Shown: positions 1-6,223 of the stretch, one piece after another
Position numbering within the stretch: position 1 is the stretch's first letter
Layout: each line of letters starts with the position of its first letter
Assembly: GCA_003557825.1 (NCBI GenBank)
Contig: PWNM01000594.1
Location: 1-7,066, forward strand
DNA: 7,066 nt
Direction: 5' to 3'
From: Candidatus Hydrogenedentota bacterium
GTDB taxonomy: Bacteria > Hydrogenedentota > Hydrogenedentia > Hydrogenedentales > SLHB01
The notes under the pieces: model-generated
What the model was told of the DNA's origin: nothing
The model's database searches: none
The model's input: only the letters and a program-made list of their open reading frames with translations
Position numbers and translations under genes: made by a program

Positions 1-1571
1 AGAGTCGGGTACTCCTGGGAAGAAGCGCCGAGATCACCGAACTCGAAGAGAAAACCGCCGCTCTCGACCAGGAAATCGTCGCTCTCAAACAAGAGGGCGA
101 GGCGCTAACTACCCGCATCCAGGAAGCCGCCGCACGTGCACGGGAGCTTCAAGCCCGGGAAGATGAGCTAAGCAAGACCCTCGGCGAATTGGGAGTCACC
201 ATTGCTCGACAATCGACCGAATTGGACAATCTCAGCCAGTCGATGACGTCGCTCACCGAACAGCGGGATGCCTTAACGCAGCAGCGCGAAACGGTGGAAA
301 CGCAGCGGCGCGAGGCATTGACCCGAGCCGACTCCATTGACAGCGACGACGAAGCCTTTCAAAACGAACAAGCAGCGGCTCAGGAGGCCCTGGCCGAGGC
401 CCGACAACGGCTCTCGGTTTGCGCCGGCGAACTGGGTGACTTGCGTATCCAGCATGCGGCGTTGGTCCAGCGCATCGAAGAACTCGAGCGAGATCGCGCG
501 CGCCAACAACGGGAATACGAGATGGCCATGTCAGAAGGCGATCGACGCAAGGAGCTGTTGGAACAGCATGCCGAGCGGCAGCAGTCCCTCGAAGAGGCCG
601 TGCAGCAACAGATCGAGTCCTCCGGCGCCCTTTCCGAACGCATCGAAGAGGCGCGAAAACACGTGGTCGAGGCCGAAAACCGCCGGCAGGAGCTACTCGA
701 CGAAACCGAGGCCATCGACAAGGATTTGCGGGCCCTCCGCGAACAAGCCCGTACGGCCCAGGGCCGAGTCCATCAGCTTGAACTCGATCTACGTTCGGCC
801 GAAGATCGGCTCACCTATTTTAACGAACGGATCCAGTCCGAATATCACATCGCCCTGAGTGCGCTCAGCGCCGAGGATGTGGGCACGGACGAGTACGAAA
901 AAGAGGTCCGGGACAAACTGGTCACCGAATTACGGGAAAAGCTCCAGCGTATGGGCGATGTCAACCTCATGGCCATCGAGGAATACGAGGCCCTCGAGAA
1001 ACGCCACGAGTTCCTGACCGGACAGTGCCAGGACCTGCAGCAGGCCAAAGATGCCTTGCTCGGCGTAATCGCCCGCAGCGACAAGCGTATCCGCGAGATG
1101 TTCATGGAAACTTTTGAACGGGTGAGCAACCTGTTCCGAGATTACTTCCGGCGCTTGTTCAGCGGCGGTCAGGCGCGAATCTACCTGTTGGACGAAGACG
1201 ACCCTCTCGAGAGTGGTATCGAGATCGAAGCCCGGCCTCCGGGCAAGAAACCCACGTCCATCTCGTTATTGTCCGGCGGCGAGAGCGCGATGACAGCCAT
1301 CGCTCTGCTATTCAGCATTCTCAAATCGAAGCCCACGCCGTTCTGTATCCTTGACGAGGTGGATGCGCCCCTGGACGATGCCAATATCGGTCGATTTCTG
1401 ACGCTTCTCGAGGAATTTAGCGAGGAAACCCAGTTCGTGGTCATCACCCATAACAAACAGACCATGGCCCGGACCGAAGCGTTGTACGGGGTAACCATGC
1501 AGGAGCGGGGCGTGTCGCAGCTTATTTCGGCGCGACTGGACGACATGGACGATAGCGAATCGGCGGCATAA
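1..1571 (+). CDS. smc: Chromosome segregation protein SMC, C-terminal half (5' end outside window)
   Basis: SMC is the ATPase arm of the bacterial condensin-like complex that organises and segregates the chromosome. The frame is open from base 3, giving 522 residues of a protein that is usually near 1,180 residues. The fragment starts just after the hinge, at a LLGRSAEITELEEK stretch typical of the return coiled coil. A long Glu/Gln/Arg-rich coiled coil follows to about residue 310, then MGDVNLMAIEEYE (residues ~317-329). The ATPase head carries the ABC signature LSGGE (423-427), Walker B ending in LDE (450-452) with the D-loop after it, and the H-loop histidine of VVITH (483). A C-terminal YGVTMQERGVSQL segment follows. 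All head motifs that belong in this half are intact. The residue after LSGGE is Ser, where Lys or Arg is more usual in SMC. An internal TTG at 189 is not a real start because the coiled coil continues upstream of it. The stop overlaps the next gene's ATG by one base (TAATG). Confidence 0.95.
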   Translation, partial: SRVLLGRSAEITELEEKTAALDQEIVALKQEGEALTTRIQEAAARARELQAREDELSKTLGELGVTIARQSTELDNLSQSMTSLTEQRDALTQQRETVETQRREALTRADSIDSDDEAFQNEQAAAQEALAEARQRLSVCAGELGDLRIQHAALVQRIEELERDRARQQREYEMAMSEGDRRKELLEQHAERQQSLEEAVQQQIESSGALSERIEEARKHVVEAENRRQELLDETEAIDKDLRALREQARTAQGRVHQLELDLRSAEDRLTYFNERIQSEYHIALSALSAEDVGTDEYEKEVRDKLVTELREKLQRMGDVNLMAIEEYEALEKRHEFLTGQCQDLQQAKDALLGVIARSDKRIREMFMETFERVSNLFRDYFRRLFSGGQARIYLLDEDDPLESGIEIEARPPGKKPTSISLLSGGESAMTAIALLFSILKSKPTPFCILDEVDAPLDDANIGRFLTLLEEFSEETQFVVITHNKQTMARTEALYGVTMQERGVSQLISARLDDMDDSESAA

Positions 1572-2737
1572 TGTCACGGGAACCGGGCAAGAACGGCGGC
1601 AACCCCATCCGCGTGTTGCATCTTTTCAGCAACACCAAATGGACAGGCCCCGCCGAGCCGGCGCTCAACCTTTGCGTGGCTTTGCGACGCATCGGGGTCG
1701 AGGCGGACTTTGCCTGCTCGGCCGTGCCCAGCGGCGAGGCCAATACCCTTATCGAGACGGCCCGCGATCGGGGCATTGAACCCATCTTGCGGTTCCGCCT
1801 AGGCAAGCATCGCAACCCGCTCTATAACTGGCTGGACCGCCGCCTGCTTTCGACGTTTTTGTCCGAAACGTCCTACGACCTCATCCATTGCCATATGGAC
1901 AATGACCATCGCATCGCGATGAAACCTGCCAACCAGCATGGCATCCCGCTGATCCGATCGAGTTACTATGGGACCGGGTTTCCCGACAAAGGCGACTACG
2001 CCACCCTGGCCAAAGGCGCCGCTCATATCATTGAGCCCTCGCAACGAGCTTTTGAGGATGATCAAGCCGCATTGGGCCTTCCTTCGGAACGCATGACGGT
2101 GATCCCCAACGCCGTCGATACGGAGCGCTTTGACCCGGTGCGGACCGTGCCCGACGGCCGCCGCTGGCTCCACATTCCCGCTGATGCCTTTGTTATTGGC
2201 ATTGTGGCCCGCATGCAGACCCACCGCCGCTACGAGGACCTGTTCGAGGCGGTGCGCCGCCTGGCCGAAGCCTATCCCCAGGTGCACTTGCTTGTTGTGG
2301 GGCGGGGTACCCGGCAGGAACAGGTTGCCTTCACGCCGGTCCAGGAGATGGGGTTATCAGACCGGGTCCACTTTTCGGGCTATGTAAGCGGCGAGAACTA
2401 TGTAGGGATGCTGAAGGCCTTTGATGTGAAGGTGTTTCTCATGCCCGGTAGCGACGGGACCTGCCGTGCCGTGCGCGAGGCCATGGCCATGGCCAGACCG
2501 GCGGTAGTGGCCGACCGGGGCATGCTGCCGGAAATCGTCGAAGACGGCGTCACGGGCATGGTGTGTGACGGCAGTCCCGAAGGATTGTACAACGCCTTGG
2601 CTCCCCTCGTAACCGATCCGGCCCAAGCCCGCACCATGGGTCGGGCCGCACGCGAACAGGCCGTCCGCCTCTTTTCCCTCGACACCCAAGCCCAGGCGGT
2701 TCGCGGGGTATACGAATCAGTGCTCCGTGTCTCGTAG
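1571..2737 (+). CDS. Glycosyltransferase family 4 (GT-B fold)
   Basis: A 388-residue protein with the two-domain layout of GT4 enzymes, which transfer a sugar from a nucleotide-sugar donor during polysaccharide, O-antigen or glycolipid synthesis in the cytoplasm. The N-terminal Rossmann half begins IRVLHLFSN (13-21) with an acceptor-loop-like TKWTGPAEPALNL. The linker has VIPNAVDTERF (from 177), the usual start of the donor half. GIVARMQTHRRYEDL then stands where GT4 proteins have a G-R-...-KG motif. The donor site reads PGSDGTCRAVREAMA, followed by GMLPEIVEDGVTGMV. The classical E-X7-E pair is here D295-X7-E303. The start is the ATG overlapping the smc stop; only a weak purine-rich stretch precedes it, so translation probably depends on coupling to smc. 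Its last 21 bp overlap the convergent GT4 gene. Sugar and acceptor specificity cannot be read from sequence. The smc neighbour is functionally unrelated, so the link may be one of transcription only. Confidence 0.9.
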   Translation: MSREPGKNGGNPIRVLHLFSNTKWTGPAEPALNLCVALRRIGVEADFACSAVPSGEANTLIETARDRGIEPILRFRLGKHRNPLYNWLDRRLLSTFLSETSYDLIHCHMDNDHRIAMKPANQHGIPLIRSSYYGTGFPDKGDYATLAKGAAHIIEPSQRAFEDDQAALGLPSERMTVIPNAVDTERFDPVRTVPDGRRWLHIPADAFVIGIVARMQTHRRYEDLFEAVRRLAEAYPQVHLLVVGRGTRQEQVAFTPVQEMGLSDRVHFSGYVSGENYVGMLKAFDVKVFLMPGSDGTCRAVREAMAMARPAVVADRGMLPEIVEDGVTGMVCDGSPEGLYNALAPLVTDPAQARTMGRAAREQAVRLFSLDTQAQAVRGVYESVLRVS

Positions 2738-2752
2738 CACCGAGTCGTAGAC
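2708..2752. repeat. 45-nt imperfect inverted repeat over the convergent GT4 gene ends
   Basis: Left arm 2708-2727 and right arm 2733-2752 pair at 16 of 20 positions around the 5-nt loop TGTCT (2728-2732). Both stop codons lie inside it: TAG of the plus-strand gene at 2735-2737 and the minus-strand TGA read from 2719 to 2717. The arms are the codons for VYESVLR and VYDSVLR of the two glycosyltransferases, so the symmetry comes from related C-termini meeting head-on. It could fold in either transcript and so act as a shared hairpin terminator, but no T-tract follows on either strand. Terminator activity is therefore speculative. Confidence 0.6.
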
Positions 2753-3844
2753 CCGTTCAAGCTTGGCGGCGCAGATTTCAGGCGAATGTTCGCGCATAAT
2801 CGTCTCCCGCGCTTTATCGCCCAGATGAGCACGCAGTTCCTTGTCACGCAACAACCGTATCATGTCCTCCGCAAAGGCCTCAGGCGTATCGGCCACAAGT
2901 CCATCGACGCCGGGCGCTATGGGATGGGCACACCCTCGATGAGCCACTACGGGCTTGCCGGCCGCCATGGCATTTAGGAGCTTGATGGGATAGCCCGACC
3001 ACGATTTGCGGGGACATGCGACCACCACATCCTCCTGCAATGCCTCGCGCACGGCGGAAAAACCGGCCGAAGCCATTACATCCACATCGGGTAGATCGCA
3101 ATGCGCGCTCGTGGCCACCGTCAACCGCGCATCGGGCAGCGTCTGCCGGACAATCGTCATGGCCTGTTGCAGAAAGGGCAGATTCTGGTACGAATCGAGG
3201 TTGCCCATATACAGCACCCGCGGCGAATCGCCCAGCTTCCTATTGTCGCCGAACCGATCCACTTTGCATGATGGCGGCACGATACTCACCTGGTCGGGCC
3301 GGCATGCGCACTCAGCCACCAGGTAATCGGCCAACTCGCCATGGGGCGCCACAATTGCATCGGCCCGGCGCGGCAAGCTGCGGTCCAAGGCCGACCCGAA
3401 TCGCTGCGCCCACCTCCGAGGCCGCATGAAATAGGGCAGTTCATCGACCATGGCATTATGGGCGTGATACACCACCGGCCGAACCCGCGCGAACAGCGCG
3501 GCCAGTAAACCTTCGTAGTTATGAGCGTGGACCACGTCGATGGCATGCTCTCGCACCACGCGGCGCAGGGTCATGACCAACGCGGCATCGGCAATGGGTT
3601 TCCAGATCGACGGGCCGGCGGCGGTTTTGCGGTAGCCCGGCAGCCGCATACAGCGATGAATCGGAGCCGCATCCCAAGCCTCGTCCGTGCCATGGCCGTA
3701 TACTACCAGCCGGACCTCATGGCCCCGGCCTTGCAGGGCGGTCACGGTCTCCTTGATCAGCGCCTGCGACCCTTGGGGGGCAGGAAAAGGACAGGCGGCT
3801 ACCATGGCGATACGTCGGGATATATGAGGCAGTACGATTTTCAT
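2717..3844 (-). CDS. Glycosyltransferase family 4, degenerate E-X7-E subfamily
   Basis: A 375-residue GT-B glycosyltransferase. The N-terminal half has IAMVAACPFPAPQGSQALIKE (12-32; acceptor loop around Q24-G25-S26), then GHEVRLVVYG, VVHAHNYEG (104-112) and YHAHNAMVDELPYF (126-139). The second half begins near VLYMGNLDSYQNLPFL (210-224), with the donor-site segment SWSGYPIKLLNAMAAGKPVV (281-300). Aligned with the GT4 consensus, both glutamates of E-X7-E are replaced (S283 and N291). From memory, a GT4 subgroup with a SG-[FY]-PIKLLN-x-MA motif exists, so I read this as a subfamily trait and not as decay. The gene is one base into its upstream neighbour (TAATG, 3842-3846), with GGAG two bases before the ATG, which implies a two-gene operon with the phosphodiesterase. 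The 3' end overlaps the convergent GT4 by 21 bp. A role in surface or exported glycan synthesis is likely; the substrate is unknown. Confidence 0.88.
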   Translation of the reverse strand: MKIVLPHISRRIAMVAACPFPAPQGSQALIKETVTALQGRGHEVRLVVYGHGTDEAWDAAPIHRCMRLPGYRKTAAGPSIWKPIADAALVMTLRRVVREHAIDVVHAHNYEGLLAALFARVRPVVYHAHNAMVDELPYFMRPRRWAQRFGSALDRSLPRRADAIVAPHGELADYLVAECACRPDQVSIVPPSCKVDRFGDNRKLGDSPRVLYMGNLDSYQNLPFLQQAMTIVRQTLPDARLTVATSAHCDLPDVDVMASAGFSAVREALQEDVVVACPRKSWSGYPIKLLNAMAAGKPVVAHRGCAHPIAPGVDGLVADTPEAFAEDMIRLLRDKELRAHLGDKARETIMREHSPEICAAKLERVYDSVLRDTEH

Positions 3845-5427
3845 TACTCCATGTATCCTAACGCACGGAGTCTTTGGGCTACCAATTCGTCCTGCTCAGG
3901 GGTGTAGGCCCGCGAAGGCCCGCCTGTATGCGGCGCATCGGGAGAGGAGGCGGGCGGCGACCACAAACTGACGCCGTCCATGGGCGGAGCGGCCACGCCG
4001 AGGTGGGCGAGTACCGTGGGCGCAAGATCCTCGAGCCGCGCATGACCTGCGGGGGTAGCCGGCGCGAGCAGCAAAACACCTTCGGGTCGGTGGGTTCCGT
4101 TCATGCCCTTTTCCTTGCCGCCCACATAAGCGTCGGGCAAAAGGGGGCGCAGGGCCGGCCCGCCTCGTCTGCGCAAAAATGAGTAGGCATAGCCCTGTTC
4201 GTCGAGAGCCGGTTCGAGGATGATATCGGGAGCCCGTGCGACGTGGGGGCCGTGGTACAGTTCGTCCCGTCGCCACGCCTTTGCTACGGGCGCCCAGTCT
4301 TCGAGAGCGGCGCACAGTTCGCGGCAGACCGTTTCGTAGGACTCCTGTGCCACCTGGCCGTCCGGATCGCGGCCTTGCAAGTTGATACGGACCGATGGGA
4401 AATAGTTGAGTTCCTCTGACCAAGCGCGCGTACGGGACCAGTCGGTGCCTCCGAAACGGGATTGGCTTTCGGCGCGGGCGGCTAGCCCTTCGAAACGGCG
4501 AAAAAGGGGTCCGCGGAATCGTTGTGGTACGGTTGCCAGGGCCAATCGTTTGAGGAGGCTTTCCCCATCACGCGGGGCAAAGGTTAGATAACCTTGCTCT
4601 GCGAGCCAGTTATTGATATGGGCCACCATGGTTCCCGCACCGCCAAAGCCGTGGTCCGACACAACGGCCACCGCCTTATCGTCACCCGCGGCCCCGACCA
4701 CGCGACCCACCGCAGCATCAAGACGCTCATAGACTTGTCGGATAGCATCGGCAGGACCCGGTTGATGACGAGGCGAATCGGGATCGTGAAACATCCAGAA
4801 ATGATGGCTCACCGTGTCCGACTCGCCAAAGACGGCCATGAAAAAGTCCCATGGTTCGCGGTTCATCAGATCCAGGGCCACGGCCTCTTTGTCTGCGATA
4901 CGGTCCAGCAGCTTGGGCAAGGACCGGTCATGCCAGTCGGCATCGATATGGGACTCCTGGAAATCCCCAAACCGCCAGCGGCGAACTTCGCCGAAACGAT
5001 CGGGCGGATACACAAAGGACGCATCCAATGTGGAAGCCACCGGCGAATCAAATCCCGAGACCATGATACCGTTTACTGGGTCGGGCGGATACGTTCCGGG
5101 AACTCCGAGGACCACGACCCGCTTGCCTGCTTCCGAGAGCAGACTCCACAGCGGCGGAGCTTGCCGAAAGGTGCTGTTCACGAATCGCAGCCGATTGGCC
5201 CCGGGGACTACCTCCGTGAAATCGAAGATACCGTGTCGCCCCGGATTGACGCCCGTAACGCACGTCGTCCAAGCTGGAAAGGTGGCCGGCGGCACAGTGC
5301 TGTCGCACCGCAGAAACGACCCCCGTTCCCGAAGCCGCGCCAAGGCCGGTAGCCGCCCTTCCATCATCCATCGTTCGATTAATGACGGCTCTGCCCCATC
5401 GAGCCCAATGATTAGAAAGCGTCGCAT
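3844..5427 (-). CDS. Alkaline-phosphatase-superfamily protein, type I phosphodiesterase/nucleotide pyrophosphatase-like
   Basis: A 527-residue metalloenzyme of the alkaline phosphatase superfamily, whose members hydrolyse or transfer phosphate mono- and diesters using two metal ions. Expected metal-site residues appear in order: D10 in LIIGLDGAEPSL; probable nucleophile T49 in PPATFPAWTTCVTG; D204 and H208 in GESDTVSHHFW; D258-H259 in VVSDHGFGG; H446 in NGTHRPEGVLL. NPGRHGIFDF (61-70) is typical of the bacterial branch. The C-terminus ends QRLRALGYME, a tail common in this superfamily. No signal peptide or membrane segment is visible, so a cytoplasmic or unusually exported location is possible. 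The start at 5427 (MRRFLIIGLDGA) was chosen because family members begin just before the first Asp; earlier in-frame starts (5457, 5484) add a non-conserved leader. There is no good spaced ribosome site, but an extended -10 sits immediately upstream. The stop shares a base with the GT4 start, so the two proteins probably act on the same envelope or glycan pathway. Confidence 0.88.
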   Translation of the reverse strand: MRRFLIIGLDGAEPSLIERWMMEGRLPALARLRERGSFLRCDSTVPPATFPAWTTCVTGVNPGRHGIFDFTEVVPGANRLRFVNSTFRQAPPLWSLLSEAGKRVVVLGVPGTYPPDPVNGIMVSGFDSPVASTLDASFVYPPDRFGEVRRWRFGDFQESHIDADWHDRSLPKLLDRIADKEAVALDLMNREPWDFFMAVFGESDTVSHHFWMFHDPDSPRHQPGPADAIRQVYERLDAAVGRVVGAAGDDKAVAVVSDHGFGGAGTMVAHINNWLAEQGYLTFAPRDGESLLKRLALATVPQRFRGPLFRRFEGLAARAESQSRFGGTDWSRTRAWSEELNYFPSVRINLQGRDPDGQVAQESYETVCRELCAALEDWAPVAKAWRRDELYHGPHVARAPDIILEPALDEQGYAYSFLRRRGGPALRPLLPDAYVGGKEKGMNGTHRPEGVLLLAPATPAGHARLEDLAPTVLAHLGVAAPPMDGVSLWSPPASSPDAPHTGGPSRAYTPEQDELVAQRLRALGYME

Positions 5428-5433
5428 ACCCCT

Positions 5434-5442
5434 ATTGTAACA
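5434..5442 (-). promoter_or_regulatory. Candidate extended -10 promoter for a leaderless phosphodiesterase mRNA
   Basis: On the minus strand TGTTACAAT matches an extended -10 (TGn followed by a 5/6 match to TATAAT). Its last base is 6 bases before the ATG at 5427, so a start seven bases downstream of the hexamer would fall on the A of the ATG. No convincing -35 lies upstream, which an extended -10 can tolerate. The AGGGG just before the ATG is too close to be a normal Shine-Dalgarno. Single short motif, so confidence is modest. Confidence 0.4.
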
Positions 5443-5480
5443 AGAAGTCCGATTCATTCGTGTATTCGGCGGCCTATTTG

Positions 5481-5582
5481 CCAAAGCCTGTCGAGAAGCC
5501 CGGCTGAAGCCGGCTCCGGTCGCTGCTGTCTCGATACACTCCGCCCGGGCGGATGCTAAGATGGCGTCGGCTAAAGCCGACT
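5481..5582 (+). repeat. Palindromic intergenic element, copy A (diverged)
   Basis: The most diverged of three copies of a ~105-bp element. It contains CCGGCTGAAGCCGG (5500-5513), the perfect palindrome TCCGCCCGGGCGGA (5540-5553), and GTCGGCTAAAGCCGAC (5566-5581). The framework CAC, central palindrome, TGCTAAGATGGC, last palindrome is the same as in copies B and C. The outer ATCGAG/CTCGAT stem seen in B and C is degraded. The copy begins about 50 bp upstream of the phosphodiesterase start, in that gene's upstream region. It resembles REP/BIME-type extragenic palindromes in form; no matching transposase lies in the window. Confidence 0.8.
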
Positions 5583-5613
5583 GAGGGGATGTTTAACTCT
5601 TGGGGCATGGCCC

Positions 5614-5763
5614 AACACAAAGGTTCAAAGGAACACGAAGAGCCTCACGCGAAGCCGCGAAGAACGCGAAGGGGTCAACACAAAGGCACAAAGCCTACGA
5701 AGAGTCACAAAGGGGCTCACGCGAAGCCGCGAAGGACGCGAAGGGGTCAACACAAAGGCACGA
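5614..5763. repeat. CACAAAGG / GCGAAG intergenic repeat array with a 46-bp direct repeat
   Basis: The stretch is built of short related words (CACAAAGG, CACGAAGAG, GCGAAGCCGCGAAG, ACGCGAAGGGG). Within it, 5644-5689 and 5716-5761 are direct repeats of 46 bases with a single mismatch, 72 bp apart. Repeats of this look are scattered between genes in many unrelated bacterial genomes, from general knowledge. Overlapping plus-strand open frames (5553-5810, 5600-5866) translate into Lys/Arg-rich repeats of the same words and I do not regard them as genes. The array lies between palindromic copies A and B. No function can be assigned. Confidence 0.75.
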
Positions 5764-5783
5764 CGAACAGAAAAGTTTACAGG

Positions 5784-5889
5784 CTAAAGCCCATCGAGAA
5801 GCCCGGCTAAAGCCGGCTCGATCGGGTTACCTACCCCCGCACACCCCGGATAAATCCGGGTGCTAAGATGGCGTCGGCTAAAGCCGACT
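5784..5889 (+). repeat. Palindromic intergenic element, copy B
   Basis: The best-preserved plus-orientation copy. Its first palindrome, CCGGCTAAAGCCGG (5803-5816), is enclosed by an outer stem ATCGAG (5793-5798) and CTCGAT (5817-5822), with AAGC unpaired on one side. The central palindrome is CCCGGATAAATCCGGG (5845-5860) and the last is GTCGGCTAAAGCCGAC (5873-5888). Just before and overlapping its left edge is a short GGCTAAAGCC (5782-5791). It is near-identical to the reverse complement of copy C, apart from the variable part around 5829-5841 and the central stem base pair. Confidence 0.85.
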
Positions 5890-6121
5890 AACCTTATTGA
5901 TGAGTCTGCATTTTGGGAAACAATGGCCTAGCCGGCAACGATCGGGGTATGGTTTCGTTGGCCGAAATCGGGGCCGTCCCTATCTTGGTTGGCCTTGTGT
6001 AGCGAACGGCGTCACGAACGATATCCTTTTCGCCAGCTCAAACGGCTGCTCTCCGCCAAGCTGGGATTGGACTGCCCAGTTGTCCTTGGCAATCTCCATT
6101 ATGTCGCAGGTATCCCCACCC
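5890..6121. other. 232-bp unidentified spacer between inverted copies B and C
   Basis: The spacer is flanked by inverted palindromic elements. Several short open frames exist. On the minus strand, 5980-6099 encodes 39 residues beginning MEIAKDNWAVQS. On the plus strand, 5949-6002 encodes MVSLAEIGAVPILVGLV, and another frame runs through from 5989. None has a clear ribosome site or a recognisable family. It could be ordinary intergenic DNA, a gene remnant, or the cargo of a small non-autonomous element. No tRNA-like cloverleaf is evident. Confidence 0.4.
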
Positions 6122-6223
6122 AGTCGGCTTTAGCCGACGCCATCTTAGCACCCGGCTTTAGCCGGGGTGTATTGAGGCAACCCGATCGAGCCGGCTTTAG
6201 CCGGGCTTCTCGATGGGCTTTAG
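6122..6223 (-). repeat. Palindromic intergenic element, copy C (inverted), overlapping the Sel1 gene end
   Basis: Minus-orientation copy. In plus coordinates its palindromes are GTCGGCTTTAGCCGAC (6123-6138), CCCGGCTTTAGCCGGG (6151-6166) and CCGGCTTTAGCCGG (6191-6204), the last enclosed by the GATCGAG-side/CTCGAT outer stem. From the minus-strand end, the first 45 or so bases match copy B exactly. The central stem has a C-G pair where copy B has A-T. Its first 27 bases (6223 down to 6197) are read as the last eight codons and stop of the Sel1-repeat gene. The remaining hairpins would lie in that gene's 3' untranslated region, where they might act as a terminator or RNA-stabilising structure. 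Confidence 0.85.

Noticed and set aside
189..1571. A complete 460-residue SMC-like protein starting at TTG 189
   Set aside because: The frame is open and coiled-coil-like back to base 3, so this is the tail of a full-length SMC and not a short gene.
4594..5352. 252-codon plus-strand open frame
   Set aside because: It is antisense to the phosphodiesterase gene, which has all expected metal-site motifs; long shadow frames are usual in GC-rich DNA.
5553..5866. Two plus-strand open frames encoding Lys/Arg-rich peptides (MLRWRRLKPTEG..., MGHGPTQRFKG...)
   Set aside because: They are translations of palindromic element A, the GCGAAG array and element B; their internal repeats follow the DNA repeats and there is no independent gene evidence.
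5980..6099. Minus-strand 39-residue frame in the spacer, and plus-strand 5949-6002 frame
   Set aside because: Both look superficially protein-like but contradict each other in strand, lack ribosome sites and match no family I recognise, so I do not call a gene or a pseudogene.
5481..6223. CRISPR array
   Set aside because: Repeats are ~105 bp, only three copies, one inverted, with irregular unrelated gaps and no cas genes; this does not fit CRISPR geometry.
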